Of a stretch of DNA of 64,000 nt, positions 25,048-33,966 are shown piece after piece; position 1 is the stretch's first letter, and each line of letters begins with the position of its first letter. The stretch is from Riemerella anatipestifer (GTDB lineage: Bacteria > Bacteroidota > Bacteroidia > Flavobacteriales > Weeksellaceae): NCBI RefSeq assembly GCF_009663465.1, contig NZ_QXHU01000003.1, positions 62,001-126,000 on the forward strand. Reading direction: 5' to 3'. Both the position numbers and the translations under genes were made by a program. The notes beneath the pieces are model-generated. The model had not been told where the DNA came from. It saw only the letters and a list, made by a program, of their open reading frames with translations, and did not search any database.

Positions 25048-26727
25048 ATGAAAAAAATCACAATATTGGCACTAGCATTAGGGACTTGCTCAATAGCTCA
25101 AGCTCAAGTGCTATCTCATGGATTAATATCTAATGATTTATTAAAAACTAATTATTTCCTCGATGCAAGTAATTTCCAAAGTCAGGCAGATGCTTCTAAA
25201 GGAAAGCTACTTGGTTTCCCAAAAACTGATTTAACAAAGTTTAAATTTGACCTTGGCGTAGTTAGTAATGATGTGGTAGCTTCTGGGTTTGATGGTGTAG
25301 TGGTGTATAATACTGCCACAGGTAAAACATTAGCAGATGCTAGCAAAGGAGGGAAACAAGTAGATGTAACCCCAGGTTTCTATTATTTCTCTAATCCTAA
25401 TGGTGCTACAACCCAAACAGTTTCCGAAGGAAAATGGGTAAGATTAAGCGATGGTGTTAGCCAAGAAGGGCAAGAGTGGGTATATAATCCTACTAATAAA
25501 AGAATAGAGCTTAAGAGAAGTGGAACATCACCCTTTAATAACAAAGTGTATTATGATGAAAATGGGGTAGCCTACAACGGAGGGTACTCTGAAGATGACA
25601 ATGCCGTATTTCCAATGACAGTAACAGACCCTGTACAAGGAGTGGTTACAAAATATCTAAAAATGCCTTTTAAACAGTCTTTTAGAGGAAAAGTCTCTAT
25701 GTATGATACTTTGGATAATTTACCATTAAATACCATTAATCACCCTATAACTGGTAGCCCAACTAATACTAAAAATCAAACAGCTAAATTACTGACTTTA
25801 TCGGCTACAGACCAGCAATATCCAAATTTAATGACTGTAGGAACTAGAAATCAAATAAATGTTTCTGAAGGAAATAATAATAATTATAACCACATTTCTA
25901 CATCTACATTTGTTACAAATGGTCTTGGTTCTGGAAAAATTAATGAACTTAACGGATCACAATCTATCGCGCATTTGGGAAATAGTCAGTCAGCAGATGA
26001 TTTAAGAGGGAGTTCTCTACAAGCTTCATTTGATACTTCTGGAAATGTAAGTAATCTGTTTGGTTCACAGGGCACCGCTTATTTAAAACCTGGTGGTACA
26101 GGGAATGTAACTAATGCAGCAGCAGGATATTTCTATTCAAGTATCGGAAGTAAAGGCTTAAATACTAATGTATATGGAACTATGGGGCAGGTTTCTGTAG
26201 GTAAAGACTCTGGAAATGCCACTTTTGTTGGGGGGCAATTAGTGGCGGGTTATTTCGGTGCTTATAACTCTGGTAGAACTCAGTATAAAACCCAATCAGG
26301 GGTTTATGTTAGAAGTACGGTAGCTGACCCAACAGTTGCAACTGCTCCAATAAATAATTATGGGGTATTTGTAGAGAATATTTCTGGTGGTTCAGATAGT
26401 AATTACTCTATCTATACCCAAGCAGGACAAATCCGTTTGGGAGATTTAAAAGGAACAGGTACTCGTCCAGTATATGCAGATGCAGATGGGGTGCTTACTG
26501 CGGGGGTAGGAGGTGCTACCCAACTAGAAGGTACCGCGGGGATAGAATGTAACGAAGCCAACAGAGGAAAAATGAACTTCCAAAAAGATGTTGCTATAGG
26601 TACAGGTACAGGAGATGCCTTTGCTGTATGCCTAAAAGGAACTGATGGCGGTTTTTATTGGAGATACCTCTACGGAGCGGCAGGTGTTGCTAACCAAACA
26701 GGTACTTTTGGTACAGGGTTACAGTAA
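25048..26727 (+). CDS. Secreted tail-fibre/adhesin-like protein
   Basis: 559 aa. Signal peptide (MKKITILALALGTCSIAQAQ). Residues ~80-160 have GVVVYNTATGK..VTPGFYYFSNPNG..GKWVRLSDG, as in the 225-aa neighbour; residues ~250-450 are low in charge and rich in N, G, S, T with beta repeats (NYGVFVENISGGSDSNYSIYTQAGQIRLGDL). That last block is what usually precedes an S74 intramolecular chaperone in phage tail spikes; here no S74 domain follows, only ~90 residues ending FGTGLQ. Lacks a T9SS tail. Starts 34 nt after the preceding gene. Probably a cell-surface fibre; not part of a prophage. Confidence 0.68.
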   Translation: MKKITILALALGTCSIAQAQVLSHGLISNDLLKTNYFLDASNFQSQADASKGKLLGFPKTDLTKFKFDLGVVSNDVVASGFDGVVVYNTATGKTLADASKGGKQVDVTPGFYYFSNPNGATTQTVSEGKWVRLSDGVSQEGQEWVYNPTNKRIELKRSGTSPFNNKVYYDENGVAYNGGYSEDDNAVFPMTVTDPVQGVVTKYLKMPFKQSFRGKVSMYDTLDNLPLNTINHPITGSPTNTKNQTAKLLTLSATDQQYPNLMTVGTRNQINVSEGNNNNYNHISTSTFVTNGLGSGKINELNGSQSIAHLGNSQSADDLRGSSLQASFDTSGNVSNLFGSQGTAYLKPGGTGNVTNAAAGYFYSSIGSKGLNTNVYGTMGQVSVGKDSGNATFVGGQLVAGYFGAYNSGRTQYKTQSGVYVRSTVADPTVATAPINNYGVFVENISGGSDSNYSIYTQAGQIRLGDLKGTGTRPVYADADGVLTAGVGGATQLEGTAGIECNEANRGKMNFQKDVAIGTGTGDAFAVCLKGTDGGFYWRYLYGAAGVANQTGTFGTGLQ

Positions 26728-26752
26728 TTGTTAAACATAAAAAGTAGAAATT

Positions 26753-27136
26753 ATGCCAGTAAAATTTAAAGTAATCGAAAGAGGTCAGCCGGGCGTAAGC
26801 GGTGGCGGCGACAAAAAATGGTACGCTTCTCCTAATATGAGCGGCGAGAAAACCCTAACCGACCTTACCAAAGACATAGAGAAAATCTCCACCGTAAGCG
26901 GAGCGGACATCAGAGCGGTACTCTACTCCTTAGTAGATGTAATGCAGTCGTCCTTAGCCAATGGGCAGATTGTCCGTTTGGGAGAGTTGGGCAGCCTGCG
27001 AATAAGTTTCAGTAGTGAGGGCAAAGCTACAGAGAAAGAGGTAACGGCTAGTGCCATCAAACAAGCTAAAGTCATCTTCACTCCCGCTAAAGGGATAAAA
27101 GATACGCTAGCGACACTCACTTACGAGAAGGCTTAA
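26753..27136 (+). CDS. HU family DNA-binding protein (TIGR01201-like)
   Basis: 127 aa. HU/IHF-like fold of the Bacteroidota 'HU-related' type: MPVKFKVIERGQPG start, helical part (LTDLTKDIEKISTVSGADIRAVLYSLVDVMQSSLANGQIVRLGELGSLRISFSS) and the beta arm up to VIFTPAKGIKDTLATLTYEKA. It should bind and bend DNA. It follows the 559-aa surface-protein gene by 25 nt with no terminator between them and precedes a strong terminator, so it is likely co-transcribed with the two secreted proteins. Its codons look more GC-rich than those of its neighbours. Confidence 0.88.
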   Translation: MPVKFKVIERGQPGVSGGGDKKWYASPNMSGEKTLTDLTKDIEKISTVSGADIRAVLYSLVDVMQSSLANGQIVRLGELGSLRISFSSEGKATEKEVTASAIKQAKVIFTPAKGIKDTLATLTYEKA

Positions 27137-27163
27137 GGTAACGCCTAAGCTCCCTTAAAAAAA

Positions 27164-27209
27164 CCGATGCTTATAAGTTTTAGATTTTATAGGCATCGGA
27201 TTTTTTTTT
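27164..27209 (+). terminator. Intrinsic terminator of the fibre-like / HU operon
   Basis: CCGATGC (27164-27170) plus TTATAA pairs with TTATAGGCATCGG (to 27199), followed by nine T. The stem's second arm is repeated in degenerate form twice more up to about 27250 (T-rich ~22-bp units with ATAGGCATAG). Confidence 0.88.
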
Positions 27210-27272
27210 ATAAGCATAAAATTTTTTTTTATAGGCATAGAATTTATAGGCTGTACTTTTTTGTTATCTGTC

Positions 27273-27309
27273 TGTCCTTTTGGCTTGACCCAAACCTAAC
27301 GAAGTGGTT
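27273..27309. repeat. 37-bp direct repeat, copy 1
   Basis: Identical to 27540-27576; contains CCTTTTGGCTTGACCC and AACCTAACGAAGTGGTT. A degenerate third copy starts near 28028. Confidence 0.85.
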
Positions 27310-27359
27310 ATCATTTAAAGCGGTCAGTATATCCGACCTCTAAGCCCGACGGCGTTAAG

Positions 27360-27463
27360 AACCTCGTTACTAAAGGCGTTAAAAAATACCCATTGTTTGA
27401 GCAAAGGTGTGGGCAAAAGCGTTGGAGCGAGTTTTGGGGATTTTAGCCTTTAGTAATGAGGTT
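27360..27463. repeat. 18-bp inverted repeat pair
   Basis: AACCTCGTTACTAAAGGC (27360-27377) and GCCTTTAGTAATGAGGTT (27446-27463), one mismatch, 68 bp apart. Confidence 0.8.
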
Positions 27464-27494
27464 TAGCCTAAGGGGTTACAGTCTTGAATTTTTG

Positions 27495-27520
27495 CTTCTT
27501 TTGCTTCAAGGCAAAAGAAG
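27495..27520. repeat. Perfect 10-bp hairpin
   Basis: CTTCTTTTGC, loop TTCAAG, GCAAAAGAAG. Resembles hairpins common between genes in Flavobacteriia. Confidence 0.75.
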
Positions 27521-27539
27521 GGAGATAAATATATATGCT

Positions 27540-27576
27540 TGTCCTTTTGGCTTGACCCAAACCTAACGAAGTGGTT
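27540..27576. repeat. 37-bp direct repeat, copy 2
   Basis: Identical to 27273-27309. Bases 27541-27553 also pair with 27582-27594 (GTCCTTTTGGCTT / AAGCCAAAAGGAC), forming a hairpin. Confidence 0.85.
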
Positions 27577-27624
27577 CGGCAAAGCCAAAAGGACCAAAAA
27601 GTCAAGACTAGAAAACTACGGCTA

Positions 27625-27727
27625 AAAATGTGTCGTCCATTCTAAAAGCCCTAGAACTCACGCCAAGGCTAAAGCCCAACGCTTGTTCAGACAATAGGTC
27701 TTTTTTAACGAATGGACGACACATTTT
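27625..27727. repeat. Perfect 18-bp inverted repeat
   Basis: AAAATGTGTCGTCCATTC (27625-27642) and its exact complement (27710-27727), 67-bp loop. The right arm lies in the 82-bp shared element; in copy A this arm differs at 2 positions and has no partner. Confidence 0.85.
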
Positions 27728-27767
27728 CTTAACGCCTCCGTTTCCTTAGGTCGGAGAATGGAGCGGT
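27685..27767. repeat. 82-bp intergenic element, copy B
   Basis: 83 bp here; matches 8675-8756 (3 differences in the first 70 bp). The two copies are 19 kb apart in the same orientation. Confidence 0.85.
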
Positions 27768-27878
27768 GATAATTTAGCATTGTTTTAAATGGTCTTTGGT
27801 GGGTAGCCGTTAAAAAAGATAGGAGCAAAGGTTAGGTTTGGCTCCGCCGAACCACTGCGTTAGGTTTACCTTCGGCAC

Positions 27879-27937
27879 GGGACTGCCCCCTGCTATTTGG
27901 AAGCTATCGCTCCCAATTCCGCTACGGGGGCATTCCC
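27879..27937. repeat. GC-rich hairpin
   Basis: GGGACTGCCCCC (27879-27890) pairs with GGGGGCATTCCC (27926-27937), one mismatch, 35-nt loop. Strikingly GC-rich in an AT-rich genome. Confidence 0.75.
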
Positions 27938-28104
27938 TAAACTTACCTTTGCTCAGCAGAGCGTTGATAATAGCTAAGTGGGTATCACTTAAAGCGGGTT
28001 TAAGAAGGTCTTTGGTAATAGTAGGCTTGTACTTTTAGCTTGACCTAAAGGCAAACCACTAACATTTGATGCTTATCGCTTTTATTTTCCTATGGATTGG
28101 AACT

Positions 28105-29187
28105 TCAATTTATCTCAAAAATACGGCTTTCTTCATTGATGTTTTTTACTACGGCTTCCGTTCGTTCTTTGTGGGTATCTGTAATAAATATCTGTCCGAA
28201 ATGTTCTTTGTTCACCAATTCTATAAGTTGAGCCACACGGCGGTCGTCCAGCTTATCAAATATATCGTCTAACAGCAACAGTGGAGTCTTCCCTGTAATT
28301 TCTTTAATACGGTTGATTTGAGCCAACTTTAACGCAATTAAAAACGACTTCTGCTGCCCCTGGGAACCAATTTTCTTTATCAAATCCCCACTCATCTCAA
28401 AGCGAAGTTCGTCTTTATGAATTCCTTTAGAAGTGTAGGTAAGCACTCGGTCTTTTTCTACATTTTGAGATAGAACTTCTGCCATTGTTTGCTCTTCCAA
28501 ATCCGATTGGTAAACAATATCCACCTCCTCTTTACCATTAGAAATCATATTATAAAAATGCAAAAAAGTAGGCAGTAGCTGTGTGATAAATAGGCTCCTC
28601 TTTTCAAAAATCACCCCTGCATATTGGCACAAAGGCTCATCATAAATCTCTAGCGAATCTTTATCAAAATATCTATTTTTAGCGAAAGACTTTAGTAAGG
28701 CATTTCTTTGTTTAAGTGCTTTTTGGTATTGCATAATAGAGTGCAAATACTCTGCATCTACCTGCGAAATCATTGCATCTAAAAATCGTCTTCTGCTCTC
28801 CCCAGAATCAGAGATAAGATTGGCATCATAGGGAGAAATCATCACACTTGGCAAAAACCCAATATGGTCTGACAAACGAGCGTAAGACTTATCGTTCTTC
28901 TTTACCAACTTTTTAGCGTCTTTGCTTTGGATAATTTTTAATATCGTTTCTTTTTCGCCATCATCTACCACCGCCTCCAATGTAAAAAAGTCTTCCCCTG
29001 TCAAAATATTATTAACATCAGAATTCCCTAGAAAACTTTTACCTACGGACAAATAGTGCAAAGCGTCCAAAATATTGGTCTTCCCTACTCCATTATTTCC
29101 TATGAAGCTATTGATTTCGGAGGAAAAATCAAACACTCGCTCTTGATGATTTTTGAAATTTGTTAAATATAATTTTTTGATAATCAT
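28105..29187 (-). CDS. recF: DNA replication and repair protein RecF
   Basis: 360 aa from the ATG at 29187 (MIIKKLYLTNFKNHQ). A longer frame to 29277 only translates the end of the upstream gene. ABC-type ATPase: Walker A GNGVGKTNIL (about residues 31-40), signature QGQQKSFLIALKLAQI, Walker B LLLLDDIFDKLDDRR. Loads RecA at single-strand gaps together with RecO and RecR (recO is at 50395). The upstream UbiA-like stop and this ATG overlap (TAATG), so translation is probably coupled. Confidence 0.95.
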   Translation of the reverse strand: MIIKKLYLTNFKNHQERVFDFSSEINSFIGNNGVGKTNILDALHYLSVGKSFLGNSDVNNILTGEDFFTLEAVVDDGEKETILKIIQSKDAKKLVKKNDKSYARLSDHIGFLPSVMISPYDANLISDSGESRRRFLDAMISQVDAEYLHSIMQYQKALKQRNALLKSFAKNRYFDKDSLEIYDEPLCQYAGVIFEKRSLFITQLLPTFLHFYNMISNGKEEVDIVYQSDLEEQTMAEVLSQNVEKDRVLTYTSKGIHKDELRFEMSGDLIKKIGSQGQQKSFLIALKLAQINRIKEITGKTPLLLLDDIFDKLDDRRVAQLIELVNKEHFGQIFITDTHKERTEAVVKNINEESRIFEIN

Positions 29188-29903
29188 TACTGAAAAATTA
29201 GCCAAAAATACTCCAATAAAATCAGAAATAAAAACGGAAGCCCACAACAAGTTTCTACCAAAAGAGAAAAATACCAATCGGGCTTACTTTCAGACGCACC
29301 ATACACCAAAGCTAAAGCTACCACAATAGCTCCACCAAACGCCACCGCATAAAGTGTATTAAAATAAATAAACGATAGCCCTCCGCTAAAAATAAGTAAA
29401 ACATAAGCCAGCCTTTTAGTCGCCGCCACGCCTATAAACTTAGGGAATGTTATCACTTTATCGCTGGATTTATCTCGTATATCAAAAGGTAACACCAATG
29501 CCGAAACATAAAGAAAACTCACCAAAAAAATAGCTCCATCTATTTTAGGTAAAAATAGCCAAGCACTCACCAAAGCCCAACTCAACCCCACATAAAATAT
29601 CTTTAGTAATGGTATTTTTCGGACAAAAGTATTCAAAAAACGAGAGTTATAAGCCAAGCCTAACAATAAAATCGTAAGCCATTTCAGTAAAACATCAACA
29701 TTATAAAAAGACAAAATCAGTATGACGCCGAGTGCAAAACTAACTGCATTAACTACTAATATTCTACCAATGATTGGCTTTCTATATTGATATTTAGTAT
29801 ATAGATAGCCATTAAAATAAGTGAGAAAAACCAAACTCAATAGCTCAACTGAAATCTGAACTTTGGTATCATTAACAAAAAAGACAGTCAGAGCTGTTCC
29901 CAT
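29187..29903 (-). CDS. UbiA-like membrane protein
   Basis: 238 aa from the ATG at 29903, with about seven or eight membrane helices. The second Asp-rich motif of the UbiA prenyltransferase fold is present (PFDIRDKSSD, Asp141, 144, 148) but the first (NDxxDxxxD) is absent; in its place is FNGYLYTKYQY. The open frame continues upstream as FKKYIIDSQIYVSV without an ATG, so the true start may be a rare codon near 29957, 11 nt after the ccsBA stop. Without the first motif a prenyl transfer reaction is uncertain. Confidence 0.72.
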   Translation of the reverse strand: MGTALTVFFVNDTKVQISVELLSLVFLTYFNGYLYTKYQYRKPIIGRILVVNAVSFALGVILILSFYNVDVLLKWLTILLLGLAYNSRFLNTFVRKIPLLKIFYVGLSWALVSAWLFLPKIDGAIFLVSFLYVSALVLPFDIRDKSSDKVITFPKFIGVAATKRLAYVLLIFSGGLSFIYFNTLYAVAFGGAIVVALALVYGASESKPDWYFSLLVETCCGLPFLFLILLEYFWLIFQ

Positions 29904-29967
29904 TACGGAAACATAAATCTGACTGTCTATAATATATTTTTTAAATTGTGTAAAAATGATTTTACTC

Positions 29968-32900
29968 TTAGTTTTTGGAGTTCAGTTTTTTATATTTAAA
30001 CCACGCCGCTAAAGAAATGGTAATCATACTCGCCCCTGTAATATAAACCCACGCTGGTACAGGGATAGGGTCTCCTGCCGCATAAGAGTGTAACCCTGAA
30101 AGATAGTAATTAACCCCAAAATAAGTCATAATAACCGAACTAAAAGCAAACATCGTTACCATATGAAAGGCATAACGCCCTCTAAGCCCTGGCACCAAAC
30201 GCATATGTAATACAAAAGCATACACCATAACCGATATAAATGCCCAAGTTTCTTTAGGGTCCCAAGACCAATATCTTCCCCAAGATTCGTTAGCCCAAAC
30301 TCCACCTAAAAAAGTCCCTATCGTAAGTGCAAAAAGCCCTATCGTAAGCGACATTTCCGAAACGGCAGTAAGCTCTTTTATCGTGGTATCATTATGTTCT
30401 TGGAAAGTAGCTTTACTAGAAACAATGTAAAACAACAGTACCATAATCCCTATAATAAAGGACAACGCAAAGAATCCGTAACTAGAGGTAATAATAGCCA
30501 CATGTATTACTAACCAATAAGATTTAAGCACTGGTACCAAAGGTGTAATTTGCGGGTCTAGACTTACCGCACCATGAGCAAAGCCCATCAGCAATACCGC
30601 CACTAAGAAACCTGCCGAAGGTATCAAAGCATTATTATTTCTGTAAAGTAATAACCCTGCACTAATGCCTACCCAAGAAATAAACATAATCGCCTCATAA
30701 CCGTTACTCCAAGGTGCGTGTCCTGAAATATACCATCTGATACCCAGCCCCACAAGATGCACAAGGTAGCCCAATATCCCTGCAGCTAAAATCACTTTAA
30801 TGACTTTATGTAGCCAACGATTGGGTTTAAATAATTCTATAAAACCAAGTACCAATAATAATGCAGCAACAACACTATAAAAAATCATCAACTTAAAGTT
30901 GAGGTCAAGTTTGTTCATTAAAATTTCTAAGTCTATCTTGGTTTGAGGCGGAATAACATTTTTACCCCATTTTGCTTGATAACTCTTTACTTTATCTAGT
31001 TCCTTATCAGCAGTTGCCCACTTATCGCTTTGTGTAGCCATCAGTACCGAAGAAAGGTAAGTACCTAACACCTCCTGTGCATTAGTATCTATTTGGAAGT
31101 TAGCGTCCATTACAGAATTCCATTTGTGGTTAGGGTCGTTCTGTACTGGTATCACACGGAAATATTGCCAAGACATTAGGGCATTCATCACTTGTACTTT
31201 ATCATTAAGTTTGATGACTGCTTGGTCGTACTTAGATTGTTCGGCTGGCTTTTTGTTAAAAGCCTCATTGTAATCATCTTCTAAAACAAAACGAAGATTA
31301 CCAAACTTATCCGCTGGGAAAAGATTTACAAGGCTAGTATAACCCTCATCGTTCGCCTTGGTTTTTTTCTTTAATTCTTCTCCTACTTTCCCTCTAGTCT
31401 CTACCTTAATAATATGTACTTGTGCCCAAAACATTGGGTCTATAGTCGCTGACAAAAACCACTGGTTAGCATCTAGTTGTTTAAAAGATTCTTTACCCGT
31501 AAGTTTTCTTAAAATATCTAGTGCTTGTGTATTTACTGGCTGTATTCTCCCATCATAACTCTGCACTAACAAAGAACCAAATTTCTCTGTGTGAGCCTTA
31601 TCTATATTGATGTGCTGTACCATATCATCGGCAGAAAGCACTTTTTGAGTAGAAGGTTTGGCTGTTGGCGTTTTTGGTTGTGCTTGTAGAAAACCAAAGC
31701 TCAACACCAGTAATAATATTCCTAGCGCTTTTTTCTTGCTAATATCTTTCAACATTTTATTTAAAGACCAAAAACGAGTTCCTTTCCAAAACAGAGTAAT
31801 AAACATTGCAATAAACATAAGTGTATAACCTATATAGGTAATAAGTGTTCCCCAATAGTCGTGATTAACCGATAGTACCGTACCGTGTCTATCTGGGTCA
31901 AAACTAGATTGGAAGAAACGGTATCCACGATAATTAAGTACATTATTCATATAAATTTTGTATGGTGTCTGCTTACCATTATCTATAATCTGAACGTGGC
32001 TCTCATAAGCAGACGGCGAAGAACTCCCTGGGTAAGTTTCCATCACAAAGTCGTCTAATTTCAATGCAAATGGCGTAGTGTAAACTTTAGCACCAAACCC
32101 CAACATCATATTCATACCATCTAACGAAATTTGTTTTACCAAGTTAGGATTGCCTTCCTGTACTTGTAAGCTAACTTGCTGCTTAGTTTTAGGACCTTCT
32201 ACCTCTAGTAAAAGTTCATCAGGTATATTTTTATCCTTCTTTTTATCCCCAGAATAAGACACTATTTCGCCTCTTTTCAGTCCTTCAGGCACTACAATTC
32301 TCATTTGGTTAATCGTGTATAAACTTCTAAGAGATAGTGGTGTGTATTCATCTTTAGGAGATGCCCCCACTTCTTGGCTCGCCATTACCATATAAGTAGC
32401 ATCTACAGGAGTTTTAATGTAAAGTTTTCCGTCTTGTTTTTTAAACTCCACCGCTCCGTCTATCGGTCTGTTATAAGTTACTAATGTACCACCAATATTT
32501 TTAACCTCTCCTTCTGATAAATAATACTCTAACCTTCCTGCATCGTCTGTAGTTACAAAATGAAGATACTCTTTGCCATTAGGCGTTACCTTTATACTGT
32601 CTTTCTTTCTAGGCGTGTAAGCTAACTGCTTTACTTTTATTTTTTTACCATTAAAGTCGTAAGTCGCTTTGAAGTAATGGTTGGTAACTTTAGACCAAAA
32701 AGGCACTTCAGGCGTCATCAAAAAAGGAATATCTGCATAATTAAGTACCTCCCCTTTTTCTTCTATTTGAATTTTAAAGAAATTCTTGCTAGTTACTATT
32801 TCGTTAGAAGTTTCCCCCTCACGAATGTGCATCGTCCCTTCGTAACTGATATATCTGGTAATAGCCCCTCCTATAAACAATAAAATAAATGATAAATGGA

Positions 32901-33141
32901 ATGCTAATAAAGGCCACTTTTCTCGTTTCCATAAGCGATACCTGCCAATATTGCCTATAAAATTGATGATAAGCAAAAACATAATTGCCTCGAACCATTT
33001 AGACTCATAGATAAAAGCCTTTGCCGTAGGCGTGCCATAATCGTTTTCCATAAAAGTAGCATACGCCATAGATAAAGCATACACCAACAGCAACACCGCC
33101 ATAGTACGGGTGGATACAAGAATATTTTGGATTTTTTTCAT
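29968..33141 (-). CDS. ccsA: CcsBA cytochrome c biogenesis fusion protein
   Basis: 1057 aa, one chain combining CcsB/ResB and CcsA. Residues ~1-470: CcsB-like, four membrane helices with a large periplasmic domain. Residues ~490-750: soluble periplasmic stretch. Residues ~760-1050: CcsA with the tryptophan-rich WWD haem motif WGRYWSWDPKETWAFI and flanking His (HLVGLGIRW, LVIHVAI, FHMVTMF). System II cytochrome c synthase: exports haem and ligates it to apocytochrome CxxCH. No signs of frameshift between parts; such fusions are usual in Bacteroidota. Confidence 0.93.
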   Translation of the reverse strand: MKKIQNILVSTRTMAVLLLVYALSMAYATFMENDYGTPTAKAFIYESKWFEAIMFLLIINFIGNIGRYRLWKREKWPLLAFHLSFILLFIGGAITRYISYEGTMHIREGETSNEIVTSKNFFKIQIEEKGEVLNYADIPFLMTPEVPFWSKVTNHYFKATYDFNGKKIKVKQLAYTPRKKDSIKVTPNGKEYLHFVTTDDAGRLEYYLSEGEVKNIGGTLVTYNRPIDGAVEFKKQDGKLYIKTPVDATYMVMASQEVGASPKDEYTPLSLRSLYTINQMRIVVPEGLKRGEIVSYSGDKKKDKNIPDELLLEVEGPKTKQQVSLQVQEGNPNLVKQISLDGMNMMLGFGAKVYTTPFALKLDDFVMETYPGSSSPSAYESHVQIIDNGKQTPYKIYMNNVLNYRGYRFFQSSFDPDRHGTVLSVNHDYWGTLITYIGYTLMFIAMFITLFWKGTRFWSLNKMLKDISKKKALGILLLVLSFGFLQAQPKTPTAKPSTQKVLSADDMVQHINIDKAHTEKFGSLLVQSYDGRIQPVNTQALDILRKLTGKESFKQLDANQWFLSATIDPMFWAQVHIIKVETRGKVGEELKKKTKANDEGYTSLVNLFPADKFGNLRFVLEDDYNEAFNKKPAEQSKYDQAVIKLNDKVQVMNALMSWQYFRVIPVQNDPNHKWNSVMDANFQIDTNAQEVLGTYLSSVLMATQSDKWATADKELDKVKSYQAKWGKNVIPPQTKIDLEILMNKLDLNFKLMIFYSVVAALLLVLGFIELFKPNRWLHKVIKVILAAGILGYLVHLVGLGIRWYISGHAPWSNGYEAIMFISWVGISAGLLLYRNNNALIPSAGFLVAVLLMGFAHGAVSLDPQITPLVPVLKSYWLVIHVAIITSSYGFFALSFIIGIMVLLFYIVSSKATFQEHNDTTIKELTAVSEMSLTIGLFALTIGTFLGGVWANESWGRYWSWDPKETWAFISVMVYAFVLHMRLVPGLRGRYAFHMVTMFAFSSVIMTYFGVNYYLSGLHSYAAGDPIPVPAWVYITGASMITISLAAWFKYKKLNSKN

Positions 33142-33285
33142 AATAATTTAATCATCGATAATGAAAAGTTTCATCATTAGCTCCGCAAAAATAAGGAGGA
33201 TATTTTAAATAAAAGAATATACCTAGATAGTTTTTATAAATTGTGATATTCAGAGAAATACCATCTCCTAAAAGCTATCTATTTT

Positions 33286-33966
33286 CTAATCTTCGCCTAA
33301 CAAATCGGGTCTTTTAGTTCTAGTGATTTGTAGTGCTTGTTCGTAACGCCAATCATCTATTTTAGGGAAATTACCACTCAATAAAACTTCGGGAACTTTC
33401 AGCCCTTTGTAATTTTCGGGACGAGTATAAATCGGTGGAGCTAACAAGTCATCTTGAAAACTATCTGTAAGAGCCGATTGCTCATCGTTAAGAACGCCAG
33501 GCAACAGCCTTATAACAGCATCTGCTAAAACACAAGCTGCAAGTTCGCCTCCTGTTAAAACAAAATCTCCAATAGAAATTTCTTTAGTGATGTGTAAATC
33601 TCTCACCCTTTGGTCTATACCTTTATAATGCCCACACAAAAGAATAAGATTTTCTTTGATAGAAAGTGTATTGGCTATTTTTTGATTTAGAGTTTCTCCA
33701 TCAGGTGTAAGGTAAATTACCTCGTCGTATTCTCGTTCAGATTTTAGTTTAGAAATGCACAGGTCTATCGGTTCTACCATCATTACCATACCTGCACCGC
33801 CACCATAAGGCTCGTCATCTACTTGGCGATGTTTACCTACACCCCACTCTCTTAAATGATGAAAGTGGACTTCCGCAATACCTTTCTCCATAGCTCTTTT
33901 AAGAATAGAAGTCTTAAAAGGACTTTCCATGAGCTCTGGTACTACACTTATAATATCTATTCTCAT
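33286..33966 (-). CDS. trmD: tRNA (guanine37-N1)-methyltransferase
   Basis: 226 aa. SPOUT methyltransferase: [17 protein letters not shown] start, [26 protein letters not shown] (AdoMet knot) and [28 protein letters not shown]. Methylates G37 of tRNAs reading CNN codons, needed to keep frame. Its ATG overlaps the stop of the NDH-2 gene by 4 nt (ATGA), so the two are translationally coupled. trmD is usually beside rpsP/rimM/rplS; here it is not. Confidence 0.96.
   Translation of the reverse strand: MRIDIISVVPELMESPFKTSILKRAMEKGIAEVHFHHLREWGVGKHRQVDDEPYGGGAGMVMMVEPIDLCISKLKSEREYDEVIYLTPDGETLNQKIANTLSIKENLILLCGHYKGIDQRVRDLHITKEISIGDFVLTGGELAACVLADAVIRLLPGVLNDEQSALTDSFQDDLLAPPIYTRPENYKGLKVPEVLLSGNFPKIDDWRYEQALQITRTKRPDLLGED

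Larger units (their letters stand above)
27559..27867. mobile_element. Possible MITE-like unit with 31-bp terminal inverted repeats
   Basis: 27559-27589 and 27837-27867 are inverted copies over 31 bp with 3 mismatches. The 309-bp unit between them is non-coding and contains a further perfect 18-bp inverted pair and copy B of the 82-bp element. I see no clear target-site duplication, so mobility is inferred only. Confidence 0.4.
27210..28104. other. Non-coding region of nested repeats before recF
   Basis: Nearly 0.9 kb without a credible gene. It contains two 37-bp direct repeats, an 18-bp inverted repeat pair with one mismatch, a perfect 10-bp hairpin, a 309-bp unit with 31-bp inverted ends, an 18-bp perfect inverted pair within it, copy B of the 82-bp element, and a GC-rich 12-bp hairpin pair. 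Base composition is clearly more GC-rich than the coding neighbours. Confidence 0.75.

Noticed and set aside
24336-26727. Prophage tail-fibre genes
   Set aside because: Both proteins have signal peptides and no other phage gene is nearby.
27838-28038. 66-codon frame in the repeat island
   Set aside because: It translates the inverted repeats and the GC-rich hairpin; nothing resembles a protein.
28105-29187. Replication origin near recF
   Set aside because: No dnaA or dnaN beside it and no DnaA-box cluster seen; recF is not near the origin in this phylum as a rule.
29188-29277. N-terminal extension of RecF
   Set aside because: It only translates the end of the UbiA-like gene in another frame; MIIKKLYLTNFKNH is the normal RecF start.
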